A stretch of DNA of 64,000 bases from Alphaproteobacteria bacterium (GCA_025362975.1 JANYES010000022.1:1-64000), one strand, 5' to 3'; positions 15,583 through 26,459 are shown, numbered from the stretch's first letter. Numbers and translations are program-made. Notes: a model not told the origin generated them from the sequence alone.

Positions 15583-17537
15583 GGGGTGGGTTTCTGGGGT
15601 TCGGCAGGGGGTGGATTGGCGGGTATTTCTATCAGCTTGCCCTTGCCTTCGCGGTAAGCGCGACGGTTAGGGTAGAATTGCATGAGGGCGCGGTCTTTGG
15701 GTTCGCCGAGGTCGACGGCGAAGATCATCGGGGCGTCATCTTGCGGCGGATTGGTCCATACGGTCCAGCGGAATTTTGCCAGCACGTCGTGGGGCCTTAT
15801 GGAGGCGGGATGTGGGTCGGGCGGGGACAGGAAGATCAGCGCGGGTTTGGCGCTTACGTTCATCATCCGGGCGTAGAATTCAGGGTGGGAATCCATGTAG
15901 TGGGAATAGAGTTGGAATTTTTGCGGGAAATGGCCAAAACCGGCGAGGCACACCGTAATTAACGCTACGGCGACCATGCCGCGGCGGGCATCGCGCCGGG
16001 GCATTGCAAGGCCGATGCCAGCCATGAGGGCTGGCAGGCGGGTGACGCCGAGGGCGATGAGCATGGCCACGCATGCCGAGGTTTCAAACAGGTAGCGTGG
16101 GCCAAAGATGGTACTGGTGAACTGGTTGAACATGTTGAAGAAGGTCTGCGAGAGAATCACGGCGAGCGCAAATTTGCCGGTGCGATGGCGCAGCGGATGC
16201 AGGCAGGCGAAGACGACGAAGACGACGATGGGCAGTGACCATTCGTACATGGCGATGTTCAGCCCGGTCCATTCGCCGTGCATCTTGTCGAGGGTGAAGG
16301 GGATGGAGCTGTCTTTGAAATAGCCCATCGCGCGGCCTAAGCTGTTGGCGTGATAGCGGGTGTAGGCGTAGGTGAGGAATTCGCCGGTGGTTTCGTAGTT
16401 GTACCAGAGCTGGAAAAGGACGCCAGGGATGAAGCCGGCGAGCAGCATTAATATGGGCTTAATAAAGGCGGAGCGCTGTTTGTAGAGCGTATACAGCGCG
16501 TGCAGGGCAAAGGGCGCCCCTACCCCGATCGACGTTAGCGGGCGGGCGAGGAAACCACATCCGGCGCTGACTCCGGCGGCGAGCGCCCAGCGAAGCACGC
16601 TGCGCCTGTCCTTGGCAGCGAGCATTTCAGTGTAGCTGTAAAAAAGCAAGGTGGCGAACATCAGGGCGCTGGCGTGGTTCATGTATTCGCCGAAAAGGAA
16701 CAGCACGAAAGGGCTTAGCAGGAAGAGGATGGCGGTGAGGCGCGCGAGATTGTCGCCGTAGGCGCGGCGGGTGATGGCGTAGATTGCGGCGAGCGTAATG
16801 GTACCTTCGAGGGGGTTGAGCAGCCAGCTGGCATGCAGCAGTATGAACAGGCCCATCAGCGTCTGGTGCATCGGGGGGTATTGCGAATACCATTTGCCGT
16901 CGTTAACCATCAGCCAGACGGGGAAGAATTCTTTCAGCGGATGCGAGGGGTAGTAATAGAGATATCCAGCCGCTACGAATTTGGCATGGATGTACTGGGC
17001 CATCGTATCGGTGTAGACGGGCAGCAAGTGGTAGCAGCAGTAGGAAATGGTGAGTGTGGAGGCTAGGAAGACGGCGCAGGCGATGAGGATGAAGTGTTTG
17101 GAGGGAATGCGCTCGCTGCGTTTGAGCAGGCGGCCGATGCGCCCCAGCAACGGATGGACGGCGCGCCAGCGATTCAGGCCGAGTAATAAAAGCAGCAGTC
17201 CGATGAAGGCAACGGTCTGGGCGGTGAAGGCGAGGAAATGGCCGTTGCGGAAGTTGGGGATGATGGTGGCGATGCCGAGCGCGAGCACGGTGCCGTAGCG
17301 GTCGGTGAGCTTGTCGGGGGCGCGCTTGTGGACGTAGAGCACCAGTGTGAGCGCGGCACCGACCCACACGGCTATGTCGCTCAGATATAATCCTAAACTT
17401 TCTTTGTAGCTGAACGATAAGGACACCGCCCATGCCATCAGACTCAGCGCCACGCCGGATAAAGACGCTGCGATAGGCAGTTGCCGCTTGATTACTGCGA
17501 GTTTGGGCATATCTTTCGTTTTAGTGCGTTCGCGCAT
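15579..17537 (-). CDS. GT39-like membrane glycosyltransferase
   Basis: A 652-residue polytopic membrane protein with about a dozen hydrophobic helices and a C-terminal soluble tail. The pattern of a first periplasmic loop (PVYTDTMAQYIHAKFVAAGYLYY, QYPPMHQ) is like ArnT/PMT-type GT-C enzymes that use lipid-linked sugars. The start at 17537 leaves only 30 bp to divergent ygfZ; an internal ATG at 17510 is also possible. It is translationally coupled to the GT2 gene downstream. Acceptor and sugar are unknown. Confidence 0.75.
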   Translation of the reverse strand: MRERTKTKDMPKLAVIKRQLPIAASLSGVALSLMAWAVSLSFSYKESLGLYLSDIAVWVGAALTLVLYVHKRAPDKLTDRYGTVLALGIATIIPNFRNGHFLAFTAQTVAFIGLLLLLLGLNRWRAVHPLLGRIGRLLKRSERIPSKHFILIACAVFLASTLTISYCCYHLLPVYTDTMAQYIHAKFVAAGYLYYYPSHPLKEFFPVWLMVNDGKWYSQYPPMHQTLMGLFILLHASWLLNPLEGTITLAAIYAITRRAYGDNLARLTAILFLLSPFVLFLFGEYMNHASALMFATLLFYSYTEMLAAKDRRSVLRWALAAGVSAGCGFLARPLTSIGVGAPFALHALYTLYKQRSAFIKPILMLLAGFIPGVLFQLWYNYETTGEFLTYAYTRYHANSLGRAMGYFKDSSIPFTLDKMHGEWTGLNIAMYEWSLPIVVFVVFACLHPLRHRTGKFALAVILSQTFFNMFNQFTSTIFGPRYLFETSACVAMLIALGVTRLPALMAGIGLAMPRRDARRGMVAVALITVCLAGFGHFPQKFQLYSHYMDSHPEFYARMMNVSAKPALIFLSPPDPHPASIRPHDVLAKFRWTVWTNPPQDDAPMIFAVDLGEPKDRALMQFYPNRRAYREGKGKLIEIPANPPPAEPQKPTP

Positions 17538-17567
17538 GATTGGTCTAACTTTAGTACAATAAAAACC

Positions 17568-18380
17568 ATGCCCTACGCAACCCTCCTAGAGCGCAGCCTT
17601 CTTATTTTGCAAGGGGATGATACGTTGAGCTTCCTGCAAGGGCTTCTAAGCAACGATGTGCTGAAGCTGGCCGAGAAGAAAATCGTCTACACGGCGATGC
17701 TGACGCCGCAGGGGAAATTCCTGCATGATTTCTTTGTGATGGATGATGGCGATCGTGTGCTGATCGATGTGGCACGCGCCCGGCGAGATGAGCTGAAATC
17801 GCGGCTGATTCGCTACCGGTTGCGTACGAAAGTGAGCATTGAGGCGGATGATTCGCGCGGGATTGTTGCGGTGTGGGGGCAAGTGCCATCGCAGCCGGGT
17901 TTAAAAGTGTGTCGCGACCCGCGCGCCGAGGCTCTGGGCTGGCGGGCATTGGGCGATGTGTCGGGGTTTGACGGCGTGGCGGGCGATTATACGGCCCACC
18001 GCATTGCGGTGGGCGTGCCGCAAGGGGATGACGACCTGGTGGCGGGAAAATCGTTTATCCTGCCGTTCGGGTTTGAGGATTTGCACGGGGTGGATTTTGC
18101 CAAAGGCTGTTATGTCGGGCAGGAAGTGACCGCGCGCAGCAAGCATTTAGCGACGCTTCGTAAATTTATCTACAAGGTGCACAGCGAGGCACCCCTGCCC
18201 CCCGCCGGAACGCCGGTGATGCGCGGTGAGGCCAATGTCGGGGAGTTGCGCTCGTCGAGCGGGACTGCGGGGTTGGCGTTGCTCAGCGTTGAGGAGGTGT
18301 TGAAGCAGGTGCCCCTGGTATGCGCAGGGCAGGTTTTGCAGGTGAGTGTGCCGGAATGGGTTAAAGCCAAACTAGCCTGA
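17568..18380 (+). CDS. ygfZ: Folate-binding protein YgfZ
   Basis: A 270-residue member of the YgfZ/GcvT-like family that helps build or repair certain Fe-S enzymes using tetrahydrofolate. The diagnostic motif KGCYVGQEVTAR is present at about residue 183, with its conserved cysteine. I start at ATG 17568 because the 29 codons upstream overlap the divergent gene and match no family sequence. Confidence 0.95.
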   Translation: MPYATLLERSLLILQGDDTLSFLQGLLSNDVLKLAEKKIVYTAMLTPQGKFLHDFFVMDDGDRVLIDVARARRDELKSRLIRYRLRTKVSIEADDSRGIVAVWGQVPSQPGLKVCRDPRAEALGWRALGDVSGFDGVAGDYTAHRIAVGVPQGDDDLVAGKSFILPFGFEDLHGVDFAKGCYVGQEVTARSKHLATLRKFIYKVHSEAPLPPAGTPVMRGEANVGELRSSSGTAGLALLSVEEVLKQVPLVCAGQVLQVSVPEWVKAKLA

Positions 18381-18462
18381 AAAAAAGCTCCCCTCCAATT
18401 GGTTGCGCATTTTAATGGGTTATTGACTAGGCTTTCCTCGAAAAAATATGTATACTGCTTAA

Positions 18463-19050
18463 ATGATTTCAAACATGAATTTCACTTCGCATAGCGCTGA
18501 TTCACTGGCTGGTCATTTGCTGATTGCCACTGCTGTCGTGCAGGATTCATGTTTCGCCCGGTCTGTGATCTATATGTGTGCGCACAATACCGAAGGCGCG
18601 ATGGGCATCATCATCAATTATCCGGTCGATAATATCGGCCTCAACGACATTTTCGAGCAACTCGAAATCAAAACCGAGCTGACGGCGCGGGATATCCCTA
18701 TTCATTTCGGCGGACCCGTGGAAGCCAATCGCGGCTTTGTGGTCCATAGCGCTGAATATGCGACGGAAGACAGCCTGATTCGCAAGGACGGCATCGCTGT
18801 GACCGCGAGCGTGGCGGTGTTGCAGCAAATTGCCGAAGGCAAAGGCCCGAGCGAAGGCATGCTGGTGCTGGGCTATGCCGGGTGGTCGCCGGGGCAGCTG
18901 GAAGCGGAAATTGAAGGTGGCAGCTGGATTGTGGTGCCTGCGAGCACGCAGCTGGTTTTCGACCGCAATAACGAAGCGAAATGGAATTCCGCCGTGTCGA
19001 CGCTTGGGTTCGACATGGGGCATTTCTCGACCGTGGTCGGCCACGCTTAA
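18463..19050 (+). CDS. yqgE: YqgE/AlgH family protein (DUF179)
   Basis: A 195-residue DUF179 protein with LAGHLLIATAVVQDSCFARSV, GAMGIIINYP, FGGPVE and GYAGWSPGQLEAE. The function is not firmly known; it is a conserved cytosolic protein. Starts at 18463 or 18475 are possible. A likely promoter (TTGACT at 18422, AT-rich -10 near 18445) lies just upstream. Confidence 0.93.
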   Translation: MISNMNFTSHSADSLAGHLLIATAVVQDSCFARSVIYMCAHNTEGAMGIIINYPVDNIGLNDIFEQLEIKTELTARDIPIHFGGPVEANRGFVVHSAEYATEDSLIRKDGIAVTASVAVLQQIAEGKGPSEGMLVLGYAGWSPGQLEAEIEGGSWIVVPASTQLVFDRNNEAKWNSAVSTLGFDMGHFSTVVGHA

Positions 19051-19173
19051 CTATCCATAAAAGCCTCACTTTTTCCTAAAATTGCGCTTTAACGCGCACA
19101 TTTCAACATTTTATTAATGTAAATTAACCTTTAACCTGATATACTCTGCCAGAATTTAACAGGGGAGAGTCCA

Positions 19174-19707
19174 ATGAATCAACATGAAGCACGCGAAAAA
19201 CTAGGCGAAATGCTGGGCAAAAACGATAAGGGCGAGCTTGCGCTGAACAAGGCCACGCTCGGCATGGTGTGTGGCAAGCCGAGGATTACGTCCGCCGTCA
19301 TTACGGTCACATCGGCCGAGGAGCTGCTAGATCTTCAAGAAGCCATGCTTGCACTTGGGATGAAACCCGATCAGCAAGATGTATACGTAGGGGATTATGT
19401 GTCCGTGCGCGGCGATTATGGTATGAAAGGACATCGTACTTCGAATGATATTCCTAGGTTTGGTGTGGTAATTCCAGGCGATGCCAATCCGCTTTCGTTC
19501 GGCTCCCTGATTGCCGGTGCTGCCACTGCCGTTGAGGCGGGCAATGCGCCTAAGGATACGATCCCGGTTTATAACCGTGGCGGAGACAAAACTCAATCTA
19601 TCCCGCTGCCGCTTGAAGTGGAAGTGAGCGGTTATGTCGTGGAAATGGCGCTGTTGCCTAAAGAAATGAAACCTGAACGTGTCAGCGCGGCGCAAATTCA
19701 GCGTTGA
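19174..19707 (+). CDS. Hypothetical protein
   Basis: I do not recognise this 177-residue soluble protein. It begins MNQHEAREKLGEMLGKNDK and has a strong ribosome binding site (GGGGAGAG). There is no signal peptide or membrane segment. Its 3' end overlaps the convergent aat gene by 26 bp. An AT-rich -10-like TATACT lies about 35 bp upstream of the start. Confidence 0.75.
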   Translation: MNQHEAREKLGEMLGKNDKGELALNKATLGMVCGKPRITSAVITVTSAEELLDLQEAMLALGMKPDQQDVYVGDYVSVRGDYGMKGHRTSNDIPRFGVVIPGDANPLSFGSLIAGAATAVEAGNAPKDTIPVYNRGGDKTQSIPLPLEVEVSGYVVEMALLPKEMKPERVSAAQIQR

Positions 19708-20275
19708 TGCTGAGCGCTTCATTGAGCAATACCAGGTAGTCTTCATGCGGGATTTCGACCACGCCGAATTGCTGGAGGTGGTCGTTGACGAACTGCGTGT
19801 CGAGTAGTGTGTAGCCGCCGTCGTTTAAGAGTTTTACCAGATGCATTAATGCTAAGCGGCTGGCGTTGCTTTTGCGGGTGAACATGCTTTCGCCGAAGAA
19901 GGCGCCGCCGATGGCAACGCCGTAGAGGCCTCCGACCAATTGCCCCTCTTCCCAGCATTCGACGCTATGGGCGTAGCCTTTTTCCCAGAGTTCACAGTAC
20001 AGCTCGACGATGCGGGCGTTGATCCATGTGTCTGCGTGTTCGGTGGAGCAGGCTTTGATGATTTCCGGGAAGGCGGTGTCGGTAGTAATGATGAACGGTT
20101 GTTTGCGGGCGAGTTTGGCGAGGCTTTTGGGGATGTGGAAGGCGTCGAGCGGGATGATGCCGCGTTTTTCGGGGTAGAACCAGTGCAGCTCGTCGTCGTC
20201 GCGGTTCATGGCCATTGGGAAATAGCCCTTGGCGTAAGCGTTGAGCAGGAAATCCCAGGTCAGCTCGGGCTGCAT
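19682..20275 (-). CDS. aat: Leucyl/phenylalanyl-tRNA-protein transferase
   Basis: This 197-residue Aat adds Leu or Phe from aminoacyl-tRNA to the N-terminus of proteins with basic N-terminal residues, marking them for ClpAP (N-end rule). Family features are clear: LLNAYAKGYFPM, WFYPEKRGIIPL, TWIN, VECWEEGQLVGGLYGVAIGGAFFGESMF and LDTQF. It abuts gdpD at 20275, sharing one base. Confidence 0.96.
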   Translation of the reverse strand: MQPELTWDFLLNAYAKGYFPMAMNRDDDELHWFYPEKRGIIPLDAFHIPKSLAKLARKQPFIITTDTAFPEIIKACSTEHADTWINARIVELYCELWEKGYAHSVECWEEGQLVGGLYGVAIGGAFFGESMFTRKSNASRLALMHLVKLLNDGGYTLLDTQFVNDHLQQFGVVEIPHEDYLVLLNEALSINAEFAPR

Positions 20276-20949
20276 TACAGCCTGTCGGGGTAATCGCTGA
20301 TGACGCCGTCGACACCGTAGCTGCGGGCGAGTTCGATGTCACTTAAGGCGTTGCATGTCCATGCGAAGACTTTCAGCCCGCGCCAGTGGGCGTCGTCGAC
20401 GAGGGCGCGGTTCATGTGGTGGATGCAAGGATTGAAGGCCATCGCACCGGCTTGTGAGGCGCTTTCGGCGAGGTTGATGGGGATGGCGGCCATCAGGGCG
20501 CAGGTGTTGATATGCGGGTCGAGGCGCTTGATGCCGAGCAGCTGGAAATGATCGAAGGCGCAGACGAAGATCTGGTCGTAGCGCCAGTTTTTGCCGATGT
20601 AATGACCGATGAGTTTGGCGACGGCGGCATTGCAGTCATGGGCTTTGAGTTCGATGAACAGGCGGCAGCGGCCGTCTACCAGTTTGAACACGTCGGCGAG
20701 CGAGGGGATTTTCTCCCCCTGCCCTGCGTTAAAGGTTTGAAGTTCGGCGAGGGTGTAGTCGGCTACTTTGCCGGTGGCGTTGGTGGTGCGCTCTAGGGTC
20801 GGGTCGTGGATGACGACGGGGTGGCCGTCGCGGCTCATCTGGATGTCGAATTCGAAGCCGTCTACGCCGAAGTCCAGGGCTTTGCGGATGGAGAGCAATG
20901 TGTTTTCCGGCGCGTGGCCGCACGCGCCGCGATGTCCTATTTTAAGCAT
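20275..20949 (-). CDS. ugpQ: Glycerophosphodiester phosphodiesterase
   Basis: A 224-residue GDPD enzyme that splits glycerophosphodiesters to glycerol-3-phosphate. It carries [31 protein letters not shown] and IELKAH, with the expected catalytic His and metal-binding acids. I start at ATG 20949 (MLKIGHRG); the longer ORF upstream is only the shadow of aroQ. It overlaps aroQ by 13 bp and ends against aat, so the three are probably one transcript. Confidence 0.93.
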   Translation of the reverse strand: MLKIGHRGACGHAPENTLLSIRKALDFGVDGFEFDIQMSRDGHPVVIHDPTLERTTNATGKVADYTLAELQTFNAGQGEKIPSLADVFKLVDGRCRLFIELKAHDCNAAVAKLIGHYIGKNWRYDQIFVCAFDHFQLLGIKRLDPHINTCALMAAIPINLAESASQAGAMAFNPCIHHMNRALVDDAHWRGLKVFAWTCNALSDIELARSYGVDGVISDYPDRL

Positions 20950-21377
20950 AGTTCGGCGAGCGCTTCGAGGGCGTAGACATAGCCGTTGGTGCCGAGGCCG
21001 CAGATGACGCCTCTGGCGGCAAGCGACACATAGGAATGGTGGCGGAATTCTTCGCGGCGGAAGATGTTGGACAGGTGAACTTCGATGATCGGAATCTTTA
21101 AAAGCAGCAAGGCGTCCATGATTGCGATCGACGTATGGGTGTAGGCACCAGCGTTTAAGATGAGGCCGTGGTATTTTTTGGCCGCGCCCTGAATGAGGGT
21201 GACGATCTCGCCTTCGTGGTTGGTCTGGGTGCAATCCAGTTGTAATTTCAGGCGTTTGGCGGCGGTTTGGGCCTTTTTCTCGACGTCGGCGAGGGTTTCG
21301 GTGCCGTAGATTTCGGGCTCGCGAGTGCCGAGCTGATTGAGGTTGGGGCCATTGACGAGCAATATCTTAGCGGGCAT
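20937..21377 (-). CDS. aroQ: 3-dehydroquinate dehydratase, type II
   Basis: A 146-residue type II dehydroquinase of the shikimate pathway. It has the opening [20 protein letters not shown] with the catalytic loop Tyr and Arg, the [11 protein letters not shown] core and [14 protein letters not shown]. The length is normal. It is divergent from thiS by 44 bp. Confidence 0.96.
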   Translation of the reverse strand: MPAKILLVNGPNLNQLGTREPEIYGTETLADVEKKAQTAAKRLKLQLDCTQTNHEGEIVTLIQGAAKKYHGLILNAGAYTHTSIAIMDALLLLKIPIIEVHLSNIFRREEFRHHSYVSLAARGVICGLGTNGYVYALEALAELCLK

Positions 21378-21421
21378 AATCCGGTTTCCTTAGAGTTTTT
21401 AACGTTATATCGCAAATTCTC

Positions 21422-21622
21422 ATGCTAATCAAAGTGAATGGTGAGGCGCGCGAGTTCGCTGGCCCGCTGAACGTCAAAGCGTTGACCGAAACATTGCAGC
21501 TCAACCCGACGCAGATCGCGGTGGAGCGCAACTGCGAGATCGTGCCGCGTTCGACCTATGCGCAGGTGGAGTTGAATGAAGGCGACGCGATTGAGATCGT
21601 ACATTTTATTGGAGGCGGCTGA
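21422..21622 (+). CDS. thiS: Sulfur carrier protein ThiS
   Basis: A 66-residue ubiquitin-like ThiS with the C-terminal IGGG needed for thiocarboxylate formation. It donates sulfur to ThiG in thiazole synthesis. Its TGA overlaps the ATG of thiG. No TPP riboswitch fits in the 44-bp space upstream. Confidence 0.95.
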   Translation: MLIKVNGEAREFAGPLNVKALTETLQLNPTQIAVERNCEIVPRSTYAQVELNEGDAIEIVHFIGGG

Positions 21623-22398
21623 TGGATGCGTTTGAACTGGCTGGGAAAGCCTATATGTCGCGTCTGCTCGTGGGTACGGGGCGGTATAGGGATACGCAGC
21701 AGACGAAGGATGTGGTGGAGGCCAGTGGGGCGGAAATTATCACGGTTGCGATTCGCCGGATGGATTTGTCCAAGAAGGGGCAGGACTCGTTGTACGAGAC
21801 GCTGAGCCCTCAGGTTTATACGTATTTGCCGAATAGCGCGGGGTGTTATACGGCCGAAGAAGCGGTGCGCACGCTGCGCCTGGCCCGCGAGATGGGCGGG
21901 TGGAAGCTGGTGAAGCTGGAGGTTATCGGGGATAAGGAATCGTTGTTTCCCGATGTCGCCGAGACGATCAAGGCGGCCGATACGCTAGTGCGCGAGGGAT
22001 TTGCCGTGATGGCCTATACGAACGATGACCCTGTGGCGGCGAAGAAGCTGGAGCAGATCGGCTGTGCGGCGGTGATGCCGCTGGCGGCTCCGATTGGGTC
22101 GGGGCTGGGGATTTTGAATCCGCTGAACATCCGCATGATTGTGGAGCAGGCGCGCATTCCGGTGCTGGTGGATGCGGGGATCGGCACGGCGTCGGACGCA
22201 TGTATCGCGATGGAGCTGGGCTGTGCGGGGGTGCTGTTGAATACGGCATTGGCCGAGGCGGGCGACCCGGTGCTGATGGCGCATGCGATGAAAGCGGCGG
22301 TGATTGCGGGGCGGCAATCGTTCCTTGCCGGGCGGATGGAAAAGCGCACGCGCGCGGTGGCAAGTTCGCCGCAGATTGCATTGATCGCCACCTCTTGA
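21622..22398 (+). CDS. thiG: Thiazole synthase ThiG
   Basis: A 258-residue TIM-barrel ThiG making the thiazole phosphate of thiamine from DXP, ThiS thiocarboxylate and an imine. It carries the lysine of [21 protein letters not shown] and [14 protein letters not shown]. It is translationally coupled to thiS. The other thi genes are not nearby. Confidence 0.96.
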   Translation: MDAFELAGKAYMSRLLVGTGRYRDTQQTKDVVEASGAEIITVAIRRMDLSKKGQDSLYETLSPQVYTYLPNSAGCYTAEEAVRTLRLAREMGGWKLVKLEVIGDKESLFPDVAETIKAADTLVREGFAVMAYTNDDPVAAKKLEQIGCAAVMPLAAPIGSGLGILNPLNIRMIVEQARIPVLVDAGIGTASDACIAMELGCAGVLLNTALAEAGDPVLMAHAMKAAVIAGRQSFLAGRMEKRTRAVASSPQIALIATS

Positions 22399-22405
22399 AA
22401 ACACC

Positions 22406-22450
22406 AAGGGCCGTGTCAGCTTCGTTTTTGACGAAGCCAACACAGCCCTT
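22406..22450 (+). terminator. Hairpin after thiG
   Basis: AAGGGC...GCCCTT and GCTTCGT...ACGAAGC pair around a T-rich loop, giving a long stem between thiG and the minus-strand small gene at 22469. It probably terminates both, although no long T-tract follows. Confidence 0.5.
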
Positions 22451-22468
22451 GATGCTAACCTGTGACGG

Positions 22469-22698
22469 TTACTTGATGTAGAAGAACCAGATGTTGAACG
22501 CGACGTTGCCGAGCAACGTGACGAGGATCAGCACCCGGTAGACCACGCGGCGCTTGCTGCGACGCTGGAGGATGGCGGCCTTGTGGTCGCCTTCCGGCTT
22601 GCCCTCGCCTTTGCGGAACCGCTGTTCGATAACAGGGTGATCAGCCAGGTGAAGAGCGGCAGCCACACCCACACGAGCACGGCGTTCACGTAATCCAT
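22469..22698 (-). pseudogene. Small two-TM protein, frameshifted
   Basis: A strong ribosome binding site (GGAGGG) precedes ATG 22698 and the frame reads MDYVNAVLVWVWLPLFTWLIT. The natural continuation (EQRFRKGEGKPEGDHKAAIL, then a second membrane helix ending NIWFFYIK) lies in another frame. Restoring one base near 22635 joins them. Codons end almost always in C or G, unlike the neighbours, and hairpins stand on both sides. Family unknown. It looks like a transferred gene with a recent indel, or a sequencing error. Confidence 0.6.
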
Positions 22699-22726
22699 GA
22701 GACCCTCCGTTGAAGATCACTCATGC

Positions 22727-22745
22727 ACTGGCAGAAACTGCCAGT
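22727..22745. repeat. Perfect 8-bp hairpin
   Basis: ACTGGCAG-AAA-CTGCCAGT sits just upstream of the small frameshifted gene. The stretch 22746-22918 holds no gene. Confidence 0.45.
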
Positions 22746-22918
22746 CTGGACTCTCATTCAGCGTAGCACGCTAGGGAAATGAGGACCCAGCTGTGAAACA
22801 GACAAGAGTAAAGGAACCTTATCATTGTCGGTTAAAAACCTTAAATATTCAAATGACTCTCTAGTGACATTGATTGTGACAAGGCTAATATCTTAAAAAT
22901 TAACGACTATTTTCCATA

Positions 22919-23299
22919 ATGGAATTCTCACAAATGGAGGATGCCATCAGTAAACTAATGCTGAAAGAGCTCAAAGAAGCCGACATGCCCTTCATCAAAG
23001 CCGATGAGCATTTACTTAATGAGTTGACCAGCGATAGCACGCCGGAGGAAATCCAGCACGTGTTGCAAATGAAAGACCGCGGGATACCGCACGAGTTTGG
23101 GAAGTTTGGCGGGTCGACGCAGGTGGTGCTTGAATTTCCGGGCACTACGGTTTTGCTTGTTTACAAGCCCTCATGGGAAGAGCTTGAGATAATGGCAATG
23201 GATAAGAACGGCGAGTCTATCTCGCGGCAGGCGGTGGCGGGTGGGCGTGGAGGATTTGAAGGAGATACAGGTGGATGTCGCACGGCTGAAGATCAATAA
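22919..23299 (+). CDS. Hypothetical protein
   Basis: A 126-residue protein of unknown family, acidic and helical at the start (MEFSQMEDAISKLMLKELKEADMPF). Starts at 22919 or 22934 are possible. The last 30 residues are Gly-rich and less protein-like. In another frame the same DNA reads VEDLKEIQVDVARLKINKPR and runs to a stop at 23328, so a frameshift near 23240 is possible. Confidence 0.5.
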   Translation: MEFSQMEDAISKLMLKELKEADMPFIKADEHLLNELTSDSTPEEIQHVLQMKDRGIPHEFGKFGGSTQVVLEFPGTTVLLVYKPSWEELEIMAMDKNGESISRQAVAGGRGGFEGDTGGCRTAEDQ

Positions 23300-23351
23300 G
23301 CCAAGGCAGGATTTCGGCGTCGCGTAATCACGATTCCCGGAGATACAAATA

Positions 23352-23385
23352 AAGCCATGCCGGTATTGCCGGGATGGCCTTTTTC
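23352..23385 (+). terminator. Rho-independent terminator
   Basis: AAAGCCATGCCGG and CCGGGATGGCCTTTTT form a stem of about 10 bp (one mismatch) with a short loop and a T-run on the plus strand, just after the 22919 gene. Confidence 0.6.
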
Positions 23386-23426
23386 TTGGACGTTACGACT
23401 ATTGGCTGAATAGCAGCTGTGATTTG

Positions 23427-23615
23427 TTATTCCTTGCTGACGCGACGCCAGATTTCCCACATGCGCATGAGCGCCGTGGACAGGTAGACGAGTGCGGCGA
23501 GCACCGAGAGGACGAGCTGGTCGGTTTCGGGAAGGCTTGGGAAGAAATGCAGGCCGTAGCGCGCCAGCCCGTAGCAGATCCATGTACCGGGCAGGAAAAT
23601 GATCAGCAATAACAC
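23427..23615 (-). CDS. Small two-TM membrane protein downstream of mreB
   Basis: A 62-residue protein from GTG 23615: hydrophobic helix 1 (LLLIIFLPGTWICYGL), a short loop, helix 2 (QLVLSVLAALVYLSTAL) and a basic end. The ribosome binding site AGGAG overlaps the end of mreB, so it is probably co-translated with mreB. The longer ORF start is mreB shadow. Family unknown to me. Confidence 0.6.
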   Translation of the reverse strand: MLLLIIFLPGTWICYGLARYGLHFFPSLPETDQLVLSVLAALVYLSTALMRMWEIWRRVSKE

Positions 23616-23622
23616 GGCACGG

Positions 23623-24693
<1,071 letters not shown>

Positions 24694-24796
24694 TTATGGT
24701 TGTAACGCTCTTCTTAGATAAGGCAAGAAAAAATGATGATAAATTTGTATTCACCGCAGGATATTTGCAGCCGTGTAACGGCGTTAACAAATCCGC

Positions 24797-24847
24797 TTTT
24801 GCCGTCAGCGCCATGCGCTTGAGAACGCGATGGAGCTGACGGCAAAA
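24797..24847 (-). terminator. Inverted repeat after leuA
   Basis: TTTTGCCGTCAGC and its perfect complement GCTGACGGCAAAA flank 25 nt just after the leuA stop codon on the minus strand. It probably ends leuA transcription. Confidence 0.55.
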
Positions 24848-24851
24848 CTGA

Positions 24852-26396
24852 TTATTTCGGCGGCTGCGGCAGCACGCTGACGCGCGTTTGCAGGCGCTGC
24901 ATTTTGCACAGGGCGGTGATGTAGGCCTGCGCCGATGCGACGACGGTGTCGATGCTGGAGCCGACGCCGTTAATGATCTGGCCTTCGGGGGTTTCGAGGC
25001 GTACGGTGACTTCGGCTTGCGCGTCGGTGCCCTGGGTGATGGCGCTTACCTGATAGAGCAGCAGTTTGGCGTTGTGCGGCACGAGGGCGTGCAGGCCATT
25101 GAACGTGGCGTCCACGGGGCCGTTGCCTTCGATGGTGACGCGGCGCACTTCGCCGTCGACGCGAAGCGCGAGCATGGCGGTTTGCGGACCGACGGTGCCG
25201 CAGGTGATGTGCAGCGATTCAAGCTGGATGAGGTCTTCGCGGCGCGATTCGGTGTCGAGGAGGGTGAGGATGTCCTCGTCATAGATTTCCTTCTTTTTGT
25301 CGGCGAGGTCTTTGAAGCGGCTGAAGGCATCTTCAAGCGCGTTGTCGCCGATGTCGATGCCTAAATCCTTGAGGCGGTCGCGGAAGGCATGACGGCCGGA
25401 ATGCTTGCCCAGAACGAGGCTGGATTTGGTGAGGCCGACCGACTCGGGAGTCATGATTTCGTAGGTGCTGGCATTTTTGAGCATGCCGTCCTGATGGATG
25501 CCGGATTCATGGGCAAACGCATTTGCGCCGACGATGGCTTTGTTGACCTGTACCATCGCGCCCGTGATGCTCTGGACGAGGCGTGAGATGCGGGTGATGT
25601 GGGTGGTGTCGATGTTGCAGTCGAATTTGAAGAGGTCCTGACGGGTTTTGATGGCCATGACGACTTCTTCGAGGGCGGTGTTACCTGCGCGTTCGCCGAT
25701 GCCGTTGATGGTGCATTCGATCTGGCGGGCGCCGTTCTGGATGGCCATCAGGGAGTTGGCGGTGGCAAGGCCAAGATCGTTCTGGCAATGGGTGGAGATG
25801 ACGGCTTTGTCGATGTTGGGTACGTTGTCGACGAGGTGCTTGATGAGCTGGCCGTAATCCTGCGGCGTGGCGTAGCCGACGGTGTCGGGGATGTTGACGG
25901 TCGTGGCACCGGCTTTGATGGCGGTTTCGACCGCGCGGCAGAGGTATTCCTTATCGGAGCGGGTGGCGTCCATCGCGGACCATTCGACGTTGTCGGTGTA
26001 TTTACGGGCGAGTTTGACCGTGTCGGCGATGATGACGAGGACTTCTTCCTTGCTCAGCTTGAACTGGTATTTCAGGTGGATGTCGGAGGTGGAAATGAAG
26101 GTGTGGATGCGCGATTGTCTGGCGGGCTTCAAGGCCTCGGCAGCGCGTTCGATGTCAACGGTTTTAGCGCGGGCCAGCGAGCAGACGACGGAGTTTTTGA
26201 TGCGTTTGGCGATTTCGTGCACGGATTCGAAGTCGCCATTACTGGCTTGTGCGAAGCCCGCTTCGATGACGTCGACGCCCATCGCGTCGAGCGCTTCAGC
26301 CACGAGCAGCTTTTCTTCGAGGTTCATGGACATGCCGGGCGATTGTTCGCCGTCGCGTAAGGTGGTGTCGAAAATGATGATCTTATTGTTGGCCAT
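24852..26396 (-). CDS. leuA: 2-isopropylmalate synthase
   Basis: A 514-residue LeuA, the first step of leucine synthesis (2-oxoisovalerate plus acetyl-CoA). The TIM barrel has the motifs FDTTLRDGEQSPG and NAFAHESGIHQDGML. The C-terminal region from about 390 is the LeuA dimer/regulatory domain for leucine feedback. It stands apart from the ilv genes, about 5 kb from ilvC. Confidence 0.97.
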   Translation of the reverse strand: MANNKIIIFDTTLRDGEQSPGMSMNLEEKLLVAEALDAMGVDVIEAGFAQASNGDFESVHEIAKRIKNSVVCSLARAKTVDIERAAEALKPARQSRIHTFISTSDIHLKYQFKLSKEEVLVIIADTVKLARKYTDNVEWSAMDATRSDKEYLCRAVETAIKAGATTVNIPDTVGYATPQDYGQLIKHLVDNVPNIDKAVISTHCQNDLGLATANSLMAIQNGARQIECTINGIGERAGNTALEEVVMAIKTRQDLFKFDCNIDTTHITRISRLVQSITGAMVQVNKAIVGANAFAHESGIHQDGMLKNASTYEIMTPESVGLTKSSLVLGKHSGRHAFRDRLKDLGIDIGDNALEDAFSRFKDLADKKKEIYDEDILTLLDTESRREDLIQLESLHITCGTVGPQTAMLALRVDGEVRRVTIEGNGPVDATFNGLHALVPHNAKLLLYQVSAITQGTDAQAEVTVRLETPEGQIINGVGSSIDTVVASAQAYITALCKMQRLQTRVSVLPQPPK

Positions 26397-26459
26397 AGGA
26401 TGTTCCGTCGGTGAGAATGTTCGTTACCATCCTGCAAAATACGAGAATAATCAAGAAGC

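Noticed and set aside
20950-21234. N-terminal 95-residue extension of the GDPD protein
   Set aside because: That stretch is aroQ read in another frame; the family start is MLKIGHRG at 20949.
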